Below are positions 17,030-22,925 of a stretch of 24,412 nucleotides of DNA, in pieces. The first letter of the stretch is position 1, and each line of letters begins with the position of its first letter. Where the stretch lies: positions 1 through 24,412 of the IMG/VR virus record IMGVR_UViG_3300031975_000612. One strand, written 5' to 3'. This DNA comes from a virus. The notes under the pieces were generated by a model that saw nothing but the letters and a program-made list of their open reading frames with translations, searched no databases and had not been told where the DNA came from. The position numbers were made by a program, and so were the translations under genes.

Positions 17030-17802
17030 AACATTTCCTTTATCTCTTCTGGTTTAAAATACTTTAGATCATCTTCTAACATGACAACTCTAGTATGTGC
17101 TACCATACCTACTTCTCTTGCTATGTCAAATGCTTTCGTTGTTGCATCTCTATCTAATGCTACGATAACATTCTTAAATCTTTTCTTTATTACTGTTGTG
17201 TATTCTTGTGGTAAACTTGTACCCATTAATGCTAGTCCTGCAAAGTTATCTGATACTGCACATGCTGATGCACAATCCTCTACTATCACTGCAGTATCTC
17301 CACCACCACAAATGAATGGGTATTTTTTACTGCCATATACATACCACTTTGGCAGCACATTGTAATTTAAAGATCTGCCCACACCTCCAATGATCTTGTC
17401 TTCATCATCATGCACCATAAATACTACACGATCTAGTGCAGGATCAAACCTCACATCTGCTTTATTAGTATTGAAAGCTGTAAATGAATTATTGTTCATC
17501 AAGTATCTGAGACATCTATTGCTGGAGTGGGGAGATATAAAATTTTTTGGTACGATAAAATCTACATCTACTTTATCCTTATCTTGATAGATAAAATGTT
17601 CTATATCATGCATAGTTTTCTCAGTGTAGTATGCACCTTTGGCATCACAAGATGCAGAGAAACAGTACCATAATACTTTTGAGTCTTCCTTGCTAATTGA
17701 GAAGGTATTATTACGCATGCAAAAAGGGCAATCCATTCTTATGGACTGCCCTTCATCTAACCCTAAATCTTTTATAACTTCTATCTGATCTGCGTAATTC
17801 AT
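17011..17802 (-). CDS. DNA primase (zinc finger plus TOPRIM)
   Basis: A 263-residue primase. Cys25, Cys28, Cys47 and Cys52 (CPFC, then WYCFSASC) form the N-terminal zinc-binding domain that recognises the priming site. The TOPRIM domain shows Glu175 (VIVEDCASA) and Asp217-x-Asp219 (VALDRDATT), the metal-binding residues. Length and domain order match the primase half of T7 gp4, here encoded separately from the helicase. No good ribosome binding site precedes the ATG. The candidate -10 (17809-17814) ends six bases before it, so the message may have almost no leader. Confidence 0.9.
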   Translation of the reverse strand: MNYADQIEVIKDLGLDEGQSIRMDCPFCMRNNTFSISKEDSKVLWYCFSASCDAKGAYYTEKTMHDIEHFIYQDKDKVDVDFIVPKNFISPHSSNRCLRYLMNNNSFTAFNTNKADVRFDPALDRVVFMVHDDEDKIIGGVGRSLNYNVLPKWYVYGSKKYPFICGGGDTAVIVEDCASACAVSDNFAGLALMGTSLPQEYTTVIKKRFKNVIVALDRDATTKAFDIAREVGMVAHTRVVMLEDDLKYFKPEEIKEMLCRNDN

Positions 17803-17808
17803 GTAAAA

Positions 17809-17837
17809 CCTATAGCATAGTTTTTATTTTTTGTCAA
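17809..17837 (-). promoter_or_regulatory. Candidate promoter for primase-helicase-polymerase
   Basis: On the minus strand, perfect TTGACA (17832-17837), a 17-base spacer, then TATAGG (17809-17814) in otherwise noncoding DNA. The predicted start of transcription falls at or next to the primase ATG at 17802, implying a leaderless or nearly leaderless message. The -10 is only a partial match. Confidence 0.5.
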
Positions 17838-17845
17838 GTATTAGT

Positions 17846-17872
17846 GGGAGCAGGAACGACTAACCTGCTCCC
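17846..17872 (-). terminator. Strong hairpin upstream of primase promoter
   Basis: A perfect 9-base stem, GGGAGCAGG (17846-17854) with CCTGCTCCC (17864-17872), around a 9-base loop. It lies just after the upstream leftward genes and just before the primase promoter, the position of a terminator or attenuator. There is no T-run immediately downstream, so termination may be weak or factor-dependent, or it may instead be part of a structured RNA with the adjoining repeat. Confidence 0.5.
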
Positions 17873-17927
17873 TGATACGAACACTACCTCTCTAGCTAGC
17901 TTTGGGTTTTACCATTTGTTCGTATCA
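17873..17927. repeat. Perfect 11-base inverted repeat beside the hairpin
   Basis: TGATACGAACA (17873-17883) and TGTTCGTATCA (17917-17927) are exact inverse copies 33 bases apart, directly touching the hairpin at 17846-17872. The upstream arm includes the stop codon of the small frame that ends at 17925. The enclosed spacer carries the self-complementary CTAGCTAG. Confidence 0.7.
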
Positions 17928-18122
17928 AACTTGTATTGGGTACATGTCATAAGATATGCTTTCTATTACATCCCATGATATACCCAGAGTAGCATCGTGT
18001 TTGTCTTTGACTGCATGTAAAACTTTTCTGCAGTCTGCGTCTGTTAAGTCTGGTCTTAGTTGCCTAACATCTTCTGTATTCCAACAAACAAATATTGTAT
18101 CATCTGTGTCATGCTTTGTCCA
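17925..18122 (-). pseudogene. Conserved-looking 65-codon frame lacking a start codon
   Basis: The frame encodes a plausible small phage protein (DTDDTIFVCWNTEDVRQ, then RPDLTDADCRKVLHAV, then KDKHDATLGISWDVIE) that resembles phage hypotheticals with a 'TEDV...RPDLT...VL' core as far as I recall. No ATG, GTG or TTG exists in this frame upstream of that core. GGAGG at 18129-18133 sits six bases before a TGG codon (18120-18122), where a start would be expected. The nearby ATG at 18110-18112 is in a different frame and runs into a stop after 18 codons. Either the start was lost by mutation or a small indel, or a non-standard start or frameshift from the upstream gene is used. Confidence 0.5.
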
Positions 18123-18279
18123 GGTAGTCCTCCTCTAATTCTGTTATGAAATCATCAACGGTTTGGGCAACTGAGTTAGGCAAATCAGTTAGCAACTCGT
18201 TGTGCCAAGTGCCGTCTTCATATTGCCAGTCAATACTCAATGCCCAGCCTGTCGCTATCTTCTTCTTTCCCTCACTCAT
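18109..18279 (-). CDS. 56-residue conserved-looking phage protein
   Basis: A 56-residue frame beginning MSEGKKKIATGWALSIDW, with an acidic helical C-terminus (DDFITELEEDYLDKA). Its ATG overlaps the end of the SH3-barrel gene by eight bases, so coupling is likely. Short proteins with a basic start followed by 'ATGWALS' occur in marine phages as I recall. The composition (Trp, charged helix) is that of a real protein. Function unknown. Confidence 0.7.
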   Translation of the reverse strand: MSEGKKKIATGWALSIDWQYEDGTWHNELLTDLPNSVAQTVDDFITELEEDYLDKA

Positions 18280-18598
18280 CAAGACCTACTACTGGTGTAA
18301 GTTTCATTTGATTCTTATTGTATTGTAGCTCAACAGTATACATCTGTCCATTGAAACGAATCCAATCAAGAGTCTTAAGATTGATATTACGATACTGTTT
18401 CTTAATAGTATCAAAGACAATCATAAACTCTTCTTTCTTTGTCGTTCTCTCTCCACCTCTCAGATGTTTCTTCACACCAAGCATACAGTTGATAACTCTA
18501 TCCGAGCCATCTTTCTTTGTAAACTTTGCTGAGAATATCTTAGAGCCTACAAGTTTATGTAGTTCATCTGAGAATGTTTGTCGTTTTAGTCTTTGCAT
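18272..18598 (-). CDS. SH3 beta-barrel fold-containing phage protein
   Basis: A 108-residue protein with the sequence pattern of small phage SH3-like barrel proteins: IFSAKFTKKDGSDRVIN, GVKKHLRGGER, then the strand set FMIVFDTIKKQYRNINL and IRFNGQMYTV. The K-K-D-G-x-x-R and G-V-x-K-x-L-x-G-G elements are typical. The members are thought to bind nucleic acid or protein, but no specific role is established. AAAGGAGG precedes the ATG at good distance. The gene lies behind a long structured leader (18599-18837). Confidence 0.72.
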   Translation of the reverse strand: MQRLKRQTFSDELHKLVGSKIFSAKFTKKDGSDRVINCMLGVKKHLRGGERTTKKEEFMIVFDTIKKQYRNINLKTLDWIRFNGQMYTVELQYNKNQMKLTPVVGLDE

Positions 18599-18627
18599 TT
18601 AGTCCTCCTTTGTTGTTGTTAATAAAC

Positions 18628-18701
18628 CATAGAGAGCCAGCATCGGATCGCCTTGCGTGCTTATTCCTTAACTCGAGTCTAGGCAACTGTGACTCTCTAT
18701 G
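18628..18701 (-). ncRNA. Leader stem-loop H1 before SH3 gene
   Basis: CATAGAGAG and CTCTCTATG (18628-18636 and 18693-18701) form a perfect 9-base stem, extended by CAG/CTG after a small internal loop. The inner part holds the palindrome ACTCGAGT. Total span 74 bases. Lying in the transcribed leader, it is a candidate regulatory RNA structure. A tRNA was considered and rejected. Confidence 0.5.
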
Positions 18702-18737
18702 TATCTGTATGCCTACAGAATATCTAAATATTTTAGC

Positions 18738-18782
18738 GAGAGAGGCTTATAGACTAACTAGTTAGCCATTCCCACCTCTCTC
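18738..18782 (-). ncRNA. Leader stem-loop H2, sharing stem sequence with H1
   Basis: GAGAGAGG and CCTCTCTC (18738-18745 and 18775-18782) form a perfect 8-base stem around a 29-base loop containing the 12-base palindrome CTAACTAGTTAG (18754-18765). Its arms can also pair with the arms of H1, giving alternative folds. A further 12-base palindrome, CACTAGCTAGTG, lies at 18794-18805. Confidence 0.5.
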
Positions 18783-18843
18783 TATCTCATACACACTAGC
18801 TAGTGGAAGGCTCTGTACCTTACATAACGCATGAGAATATCTT

Positions 18844-18872
18844 ATAATAGCACTATCATATCGCTATGTCAA
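18844..18872 (-). promoter_or_regulatory. Near-consensus sigma70 promoter for SH3 sub-operon
   Basis: TTGACA (18867-18872), 17-base spacer, TATTAT (18844-18849) on the minus strand, one mismatch from consensus. It overlaps the stop codon of the Gp88-like gene and would produce a leader of about 240 bases before the SH3-barrel gene. Confidence 0.65.
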
Positions 18873-19549
18873 TGCGTCTTAAATATAACTGATTGCTTCT
18901 TCATTGACCAGCACAGACCGCAATCGGCACAGCTCTTAGCCTTGCCTGTCTGCTCTGGGCATATCACACCTTTGTCTGCTATCTCTTCTGAGTTAGCTGA
19001 TAATATATCTCTGGTGTAATCTGAAAATCGTACTGAGAATCTATCCCATTGTGCTGTGCGTATTCTTTTGATTTCATCTCCTATGTCTGTGCCTGGGTGC
19101 CAATGTGTATATCCCCAGATGGCAAGACCTGGAAACTTAGCAAGACATCTCTCCCAGAACTGCACATAATCTACTGAATAGAAATCTCCAAGCACATGAA
19201 GTCTTACAAGAAACTTCTCATGCTTCTTCTGTATCTCTGTGAGGTCTGCGTATAGTTTGTGCGTCAGTCCTTTGCCATGTGATATCCTGTGTGCGAATGG
19301 CATATTGTTGCCATAGCAATCATCCCAATGCCCACAAGTACGAGGGCATGTAGCTCTCTCCTCTAGGGTAAGAGTAAAGATAGGTCTGTCTTTGTGCATA
19401 CCCTTGCTGACTTTCTTGCCTAACTTCTTGTTGAGGACTGGCTTCAAAGCCTTGAAAGGATAGAACTCTACTACCTTGATTGTCTTTGTGTATATCGTAT
19501 GGCCACTACTAATCTTATCTAGTGACGCTTGTGAATAATTTTTTTTCAT
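18869..19549 (-). CDS. Gp88-like Cys-rich phage protein
   Basis: A 226-residue protein matching the Gp88 family of phages. It has TCPRTCGHWDDCYGNN (Cys68, Cys72, Cys78), then VRLHVLGDFYSVDYVQFW (115-132), an AIWGYTHW strand (143-150), and a C-terminal cysteine set (Cys197, Cys207, Cys210, Cys213). The cysteines suggest a bound metal or Fe-S cluster. The catalytic role of the family is not established. The ATG overlaps the stop of the preceding gene (ATGA). A TTGACA in that gene 30 bases upstream may be chance. Confidence 0.72.
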   Translation of the reverse strand: MKKNYSQASLDKISSGHTIYTKTIKVVEFYPFKALKPVLNKKLGKKVSKGMHKDRPIFTLTLEERATCPRTCGHWDDCYGNNMPFAHRISHGKGLTHKLYADLTEIQKKHEKFLVRLHVLGDFYSVDYVQFWERCLAKFPGLAIWGYTHWHPGTDIGDEIKRIRTAQWDRFSVRFSDYTRDILSANSEEIADKGVICPEQTGKAKSCADCGLCWSMKKQSVIFKTH

Positions 19550-20070
19550 ATACTTATAGTAGGAGATTCGCTAGTCTGTGTCAACCACCAAGCAGGTGCA
19601 GGTACACCTTTACTCCAAACTGCAAAGTATCTCTTATCTGCCATGTAATAGTTTCTGTATGCTTGAACATAGTCATCACACTTGTATTCATCTGGCATAC
19701 ATTGTGGTGGATCTTGAAAGCCATTGTCTGCAAACATTACTGATTCATTTATCTCATCTAAAAGATCACATGCTATAACTTTAATTATACGATTTGATTT
19801 ATGTGCCTTACCAAATCTCTTTGTGTACTGTTGGGATATAGCTACTGCATGATCAAATGCCCATTCAAAATGTGGCTGTGAATCTCCAACCCATCTAGTC
19901 ATGGGGTGATTAGGATATGCTGGTTTGTACAGTATGGTATTCTCTCCTAAGTTTCTTTGGTATGCAGTAGATAACATCTGACAAGTCTCAAGCAACATCT
20001 TGGGTATATGCTTGTCGCATAACATCTCTGCTGACTTCTCTGGTAATCTATCTAAAAAAAATATATTCAT
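19546..20070 (-). CDS. Pyrimidine-dimer-glycosylase-like protein
   Basis: A 174-residue protein. MNIFFLDRLPEKSAEML, DKHIPKMLLETCQMLSTAY, then YPNHPMTRWVGDS, HFEWAFDHAV and RFGKAHKS follow the pattern of phage proteins usually labelled pyrimidine dimer DNA glycosylase (Pyr_excise-like), which would cut UV-damaged DNA. The repair activity is a family-level inference. I chose the ATG at 20070 rather than 20094 because AAAGGAG sits just before it and would otherwise be inside the coding region. A closing motif (YFAVWSKGVPAPAWW) is also family-like. Confidence 0.55.
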   Translation of the reverse strand: MNIFFLDRLPEKSAEMLCDKHIPKMLLETCQMLSTAYQRNLGENTILYKPAYPNHPMTRWVGDSQPHFEWAFDHAVAISQQYTKRFGKAHKSNRIIKVIACDLLDEINESVMFADNGFQDPPQCMPDEYKCDDYVQAYRNYYMADKRYFAVWSKGVPAPAWWLTQTSESPTISI

Positions 20071-20087
20071 TTGTTCTCCTTTTGCTA

Positions 20088-20116
20088 TTGACATTGATTT
20101 GAATCCGTGCTATAAG
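20088..20116 (+). promoter_or_regulatory. Candidate rightward (antisense) promoter
   Basis: TTGACA (20088-20093), a 17-base spacer and TATAAG (20111-20116) on the plus strand, in the gap between two leftward genes. A transcript would run antisense to the zinc-finger genes. A small hairpin (GAACC-TGT-GGTTC, 20117-20129) follows at once. Confidence 0.4.
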
Positions 20117-20138
20117 AACCTGTGGTTCCGAGGGGGGT

Positions 20139-20315
20139 CTATATACCATACTTAGTAAACACTTCTTTCCATTCATCTTTAGGTCTACCTTTTGGTTTGC
20201 CACGATTGGGTCGCCAGTTAGTCTTACAACTATCATTACAATATTGTTTTTTAGTTTGCCATTTATTTATAGCAAACTCAACACCACATGTTTTACATAT
20301 TTTTGTGCTTGTCAT
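20139..20315 (-). CDS. Small zinc-finger protein
   Basis: A 58-residue protein with two metal-binding pairs, KICKTCGVEF (Cys7, Cys10) and YCNDSCKTNW (Cys26, Cys30), followed by a basic Pro/Arg/Gly linker (RPNRGKPKGRPKDEW) resembling an AT-hook-like DNA-binding stretch. GGAG precedes the ATG by 11 bases inside the end of the upstream gene. Such small treble-clef or zinc-ribbon proteins are common in phage early regions and may act as regulators or recruit DNA enzymes; no role is proven here. A frame overlapping it in another register (20048-20236) is less convincing. Confidence 0.75.
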   Translation of the reverse strand: MTSTKICKTCGVEFAINKWQTKKQYCNDSCKTNWRPNRGKPKGRPKDEWKEVFTKYGI

Positions 20316-20317
20316 AT

Positions 20318-20695
20318 CTATTCATCTCCGTACTTTAATGAGATAGGATCAAGCCAACTGTTTATGTGATCGTGTGTTGTCCAATCAGATAATGCGTCAA
20401 TGCCCTCACCATTACAGGCAACCCACATGATCCACCCACCTTTATCAAAGATAATGTGCATTATATCTGTTTGATTGTATTCTTTGAGAGATTCTCCAAT
20501 ATCATTAGTGAACACCCAGTTATCATAGTCGCCTTGCTTTTCATTGACTTCGTCATGAGGAAAGAAGTTTTCTCCATCACATTGGAATATCCATTTCAGT
20601 CCTTGTGCTTTAGCTTCTGTAAGAATAGCAACGATTAGAGGGATCTTAATTAATCCCTGTGATTCTAGTCTTTTTAGTTCTGATTGCGTAATCAC
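20318..20695 (-). CDS. Hypothetical protein, GTG start
   Basis: A 125-residue protein of unknown function rich in Trp, Asp and Ile, with no cysteine motif (two isolated cysteines) and no membrane segment. The GTG at 20695 is chosen because it overlaps the preceding stop (GTGA) and follows GGAGAGGG at suitable distance. The central segment (DYDNWVFTNDIGESLKEY) suggests a compact globular domain. Its neighbours are zinc-finger proteins, which points only to an early accessory role. Confidence 0.65.
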   Translation of the reverse strand: MITQSELKRLESQGLIKIPLIVAILTEAKAQGLKWIFQCDGENFFPHDEVNEKQGDYDNWVFTNDIGESLKEYNQTDIMHIIFDKGGWIMWVACNGEGIDALSDWTTHDHINSWLDPISLKYGDE

Positions 20696-21216
20696 AGTAC
20701 CCTCTCCAATCTTCTAGCCATAGCATTGTAATCTGGTAAGTCATTCTTAACCTGTCGTTTCTTTCTAGGTTTCTTAACAGGTATGATAGGCTCGGCTCTG
20801 TTAGCATCTATGATAGGAAGTATCTGTCTGATTATATCTGGTCGTTGTAGAAATTCCATCATACATTCTTGAGAATGAAACTGCCAAGGGACAGGCTCAC
20901 CTACTGGCTCACTATGCTCTACATAGTAGTGCCTACCTTCTTCATCATAAGGCGTTGTATAATCTATCTTTAAATCTTCATTGCTAACCCCAGCATAATG
21001 TTTGTTTCTGTAGCCTAAAGCATTAAGCCTTTGAAGTTCCACTTCAGCTTCTGCTCTTGTATTAAATACTCTGTTGTTCTGTCTTAATGTCCAGTAACCA
21101 TAATACTTATACCCACTACACCCAAACCATTGTTGTGTGTATGTGTAGTTCATTCGTTTGCCACAGTTGGCACAGTAGATTTTAGGTCTTCCGTTCTTGT
21201 CTAGTTCTTGTGTCAT
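20692..21216 (-). CDS. Zinc-ribbon protein, first gene of the leftward early region
   Basis: A 174-residue protein starting MTQELDKNGRPKIYCANCGKRM, with Cys15 and Cys18, another Cys in WFGCSG, and a distant FHSQECM, consistent with a treble-clef zinc site. The C-terminus is basic (VKKPRKKRQVKN), suggesting nucleic-acid contact. I chose 21216 over an upstream ATG at 21273 because AAGGAG sits ten bases before it and the extra 19 residues are low-complexity Lys/Asn/Arg from the leader. It is the first gene after the strong leftward promoter. Confidence 0.68.
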   Translation of the reverse strand: MTQELDKNGRPKIYCANCGKRMNYTYTQQWFGCSGYKYYGYWTLRQNNRVFNTRAEAEVELQRLNALGYRNKHYAGVSNEDLKIDYTTPYDEEGRHYYVEHSEPVGEPVPWQFHSQECMMEFLQRPDIIRQILPIIDANRAEPIIPVKKPRKKRQVKNDLPDYNAMARRLERVL

Positions 21217-21271
21217 GTCGTTTTTTCTCCTTGTTTTGTTGTCGTTTTTGTTCTTTCTTTTTGAAATGTTC

Positions 21272-21286
21272 AATCCAAAATGGATT
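21272..21286. repeat. Operator-like inverted repeat in the leftward leader
   Basis: AATCCA and TGGATT, exact inverse copies separated by three bases, lie between the leftward promoter and the zinc-ribbon gene. Position just downstream of the transcription start suits a repressor site. Confidence 0.4.
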
Positions 21287-21323
21287 AGGTTTAGTATAAA
21301 AATCTTTGTCGAACATATGTACT

Positions 21324-21351
21324 ATTATAAGAATTTATGCCTATATGTCAA
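21324..21351 (-). promoter_or_regulatory. Consensus sigma70 promoter, leftward early
   Basis: TTGACA (21346-21351), 16-base spacer, TATAAT (21324-21329), both boxes perfect. Transcription would begin near 21317 and read into the zinc-ribbon gene and the replication region. Confidence 0.8.
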
Positions 21352-21355
21352 ACAC

Positions 21356-21384
21356 TTGACTCACACACACGAACACCATATACT
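21356..21384 (+). promoter_or_regulatory. Near-consensus sigma70 promoter, rightward early
   Basis: TTGACT (21356-21361), 17-base spacer, TATACT (21379-21384), one mismatch in each box. Its -35 lies four bases from the -35 of the leftward promoter, so GTCAA-4-TTGAC forms an inverted repeat. It drives the 347-residue gene. Confidence 0.75.
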
Positions 21385-21421
21385 AAAACTATATCAACGC
21401 CAAACAAAAGGAGTTAATCTT

Positions 21422-22465
21422 ATGGCAAAAACACTAATAGATAAGAACGTGAAAGAGAATATCATTCTCCCTCATGCACTAAAAACTATACACAATCTAC
21501 CCAGCGAGTTGAAAGAAGCCTATGACACGGCACAAGCTCAATGGGAGCCTTCGTATAACAAGGCATGGAATGTGGCTAGTAAGTATGTAAGATCACATAC
21601 ACCAATCGAAGAAGTAAATGCTATGCGAGAGATCGCTGACAGAAACAAGTGGAACAACTCTGGGCTACCAGTAAACAAAGTTGCTTCTGATTTAACTATG
21701 GCAGACTTTAAAGACAAAGAGAATGATGGCTTTAAGTCTACTATTGATGGTAGTAGCCGTTATCATGGCAGTCGTGCTATCTTTCATCTCGATCAATGCG
21801 TCACCTTTAATCTTATGACAGAAGATGCAGACGGCATGGATAGAGAAGAGGGTACTGCTCGATTCAATATGTTCCCAACTAGAAGCACCTTTGAGTTAGT
21901 CAATCACGATTATCTAAAAGAGAAAGGTATCGGCATGATCGCTAATGATAGTAGAAGGATCAATCCCGAATATCATACTATGGGTTGGAGTAGGCAACGA
22001 GACTATGAGAATCAAGTTAATACCCATGAGGCTTACAGTAATTGGGTGATTGATAACTTCAATGACAAGGTATGCATCAGGCTAAATGTAGATTGCCACC
22101 AACAAGGCTTGGCAATATATGAAACAGGCGACTTCGAGACTATCAAGCAAGAGCGAATACTCTGTGATAGAATGAAGAACTCATTAATAGATCTACAAGC
22201 AGAGCGTCAAGGCTACTATGATGACGTGCGTGGCGTACTATCTAAGATACGAAGTGTTGAGGGCTTACTTGAATCACCACTTGGTAAGATGATGAAACCT
22301 ATTGAGGCACAGATACGAGGAGCAGGAAACAATACTGCTCTTGCATTGACACCTCAAGCACAGTTCAGAATCAATAAGTTAAACAATGCGTTAGACTCAA
22401 TGTCTGATGTACCACAAGAAGTTCCAAATGTTATTGTCTTACATGGCATGACTGGTACTGCTTAA
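21422..22465 (+). CDS. Monocistronic early protein, unknown function
   Basis: A 347-residue soluble protein I do not recognise. It starts MAKTLIDKNVKENI, is rich in charged residues, and has helical N- and C-terminal parts (about 20-60 and 240-300) around a middle section with many aromatic residues (RAIFHLDQCVTFNL, RFNMFP, HTMGWSRQRDY). No enzyme or zinc motif was found. The ATG at 21422 follows AAAGGAG; the frame stays open upstream, but that part is promoter DNA. A strong promoter 38 bases upstream and a strong terminator immediately after make it a separate, probably highly expressed early unit. Host take-over or DNA coating are possible roles, not shown. Confidence 0.8.
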   Translation: MAKTLIDKNVKENIILPHALKTIHNLPSELKEAYDTAQAQWEPSYNKAWNVASKYVRSHTPIEEVNAMREIADRNKWNNSGLPVNKVASDLTMADFKDKENDGFKSTIDGSSRYHGSRAIFHLDQCVTFNLMTEDADGMDREEGTARFNMFPTRSTFELVNHDYLKEKGIGMIANDSRRINPEYHTMGWSRQRDYENQVNTHEAYSNWVIDNFNDKVCIRLNVDCHQQGLAIYETGDFETIKQERILCDRMKNSLIDLQAERQGYYDDVRGVLSKIRSVEGLLESPLGKMMKPIEAQIRGAGNNTALALTPQAQFRINKLNNALDSMSDVPQEVPNVIVLHGMTGTA

Positions 22466-22485
22466 CAAATAAAGGAGTTAAAAAG

Positions 22486-22519
22486 AAAACCCCACTAGTT
22501 AATTCTAGTGGGGTTTTTT
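22486..22519. terminator. Strong intrinsic terminator, possibly bidirectional
   Basis: A 13-base stem (AAAACCCCACTAG, 22486-22498, with CTAGTGGGGTTTT, 22505-22517), six-base loop, then T-run for the rightward gene. On the opposite strand the A-rich flank gives a T-run too, so it could also end the leftward microprotein operon. Confidence 0.88.
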
Positions 22520-22538
22520 ATTGGGGGGATATTTTATA

Positions 22539-22787
22539 TTATACTTTTGATTGCATACCCTTGCAGACATCTGCATGACTAACATAAGTATCTATACTTT
22601 CACCTTCGGGTACTACATCCAATCTAGTAAAGATGAAATATTTATCACCAGATTTAGTAATACTACTCAGATCATCTTTAGCTTTTACATAAGCAATACA
22701 CTTAAATCTATCTTCTGAATTAAACACACAAGTATATGTGTCATCTATGTGCGAGTATGTATTTAATCTCATTACTGCGTATACCAT
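22539..22787 (-). CDS. Hypothetical protein, last gene of microprotein operon
   Basis: An 82-residue protein of unknown function (MVYAVMRLNTYSHIDD), probably a small alpha/beta fold with alternating strands (YTCVFNSEDRFKCIAYVKA, KYFIFTRLDVV) and three isolated cysteines. GAGGAGATAAT precedes the ATG. It is separated from the rest of the operon by a hairpin pair (22818-22865), so its expression may be adjusted separately, and it ends just before the terminator at 22486-22519. Confidence 0.68.
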   Translation of the reverse strand: MVYAVMRLNTYSHIDDTYTCVFNSEDRFKCIAYVKAKDDLSSITKSGDKYFIFTRLDVVPEGESIDTYVSHADVCKGMQSKV

Positions 22788-22817
22788 ATTATCTCCTCTC
22801 TCTCCAAATTATTTACA

Positions 22818-22865
22818 CTACCCCTAGAAGTTTGGAGTCACTAGGGGTAGGATTCCGTAAGGAAT
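22818..22865 (-). terminator. Tandem hairpins between microprotein cluster and 82-residue gene
   Basis: CTACCCCTAG (22818-22827) pairs with CTAGGGGTAG (22841-22850) in a perfect 10-base stem, and ATTCC (22852-22856) pairs with GGAAT (22861-22865) around four bases. No T-run follows in the leftward direction, so an attenuator or message-stabilising structure is as likely as a terminator. Confidence 0.5.
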
Positions 22866-22871
22866 ATTTTG

Positions 22872-22925
22872 TTATATAAACCAAACAATAAAACTAATAA
22901 CTATAATTAGTATATCTGTTTCCAT
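22872..22925 (-). CDS. 17-residue membrane microprotein
   Basis: A frame of METDILIIVISFIVWFI, nearly all hydrophobic with an acidic N-terminus. The ribosome binding site TTTGGAGG lies six bases before the ATG, which shares one base with the preceding stop (TAATG). The excellent site and the consistent chain of neighbours support translation despite the size. Function unknown. Confidence 0.5.
   Translation of the reverse strand: METDILIIVISFIVWFI

Noticed and set aside
18628-18701. Possible tRNA, because the paired ends span 74 bases.
   Set aside because: Neither strand gives a proper T-arm, D-arm or anticodon stem; only the outer stem pairs well. Treated as a leader hairpin.
18780-18868. 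Tiny leader peptides in the SH3 leader (ATG near 18833 and ATG-GCT-AAC-TAG near 18768).
   Set aside because: They are 10 and 3 codons long with no conserved feature; the second follows a purine-rich tract but is too short to judge.
19556-19584. TTGACA-17-TACTAT six bases before the Gp88-like start, like the primase promoter.
   Set aside because: It is wholly inside the coding sequence of the preceding gene and the -10 is poor; in AT-rich DNA this can be chance.
20088-20138. tRNA 3'-end-like sequence (ATTCAAATC on the minus strand), possible attachment site.
   Set aside because: The T-stem does not close and no acceptor stem follows; it overlaps a promoter-like sequence instead.
20048-20236. 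62-residue minus-strand frame across the 20071-20138 gap.
   Set aside because: It overlaps both the zinc-finger gene and the glycosylase-like start out of frame, has no ribosome binding site, and gives no recognisable protein.
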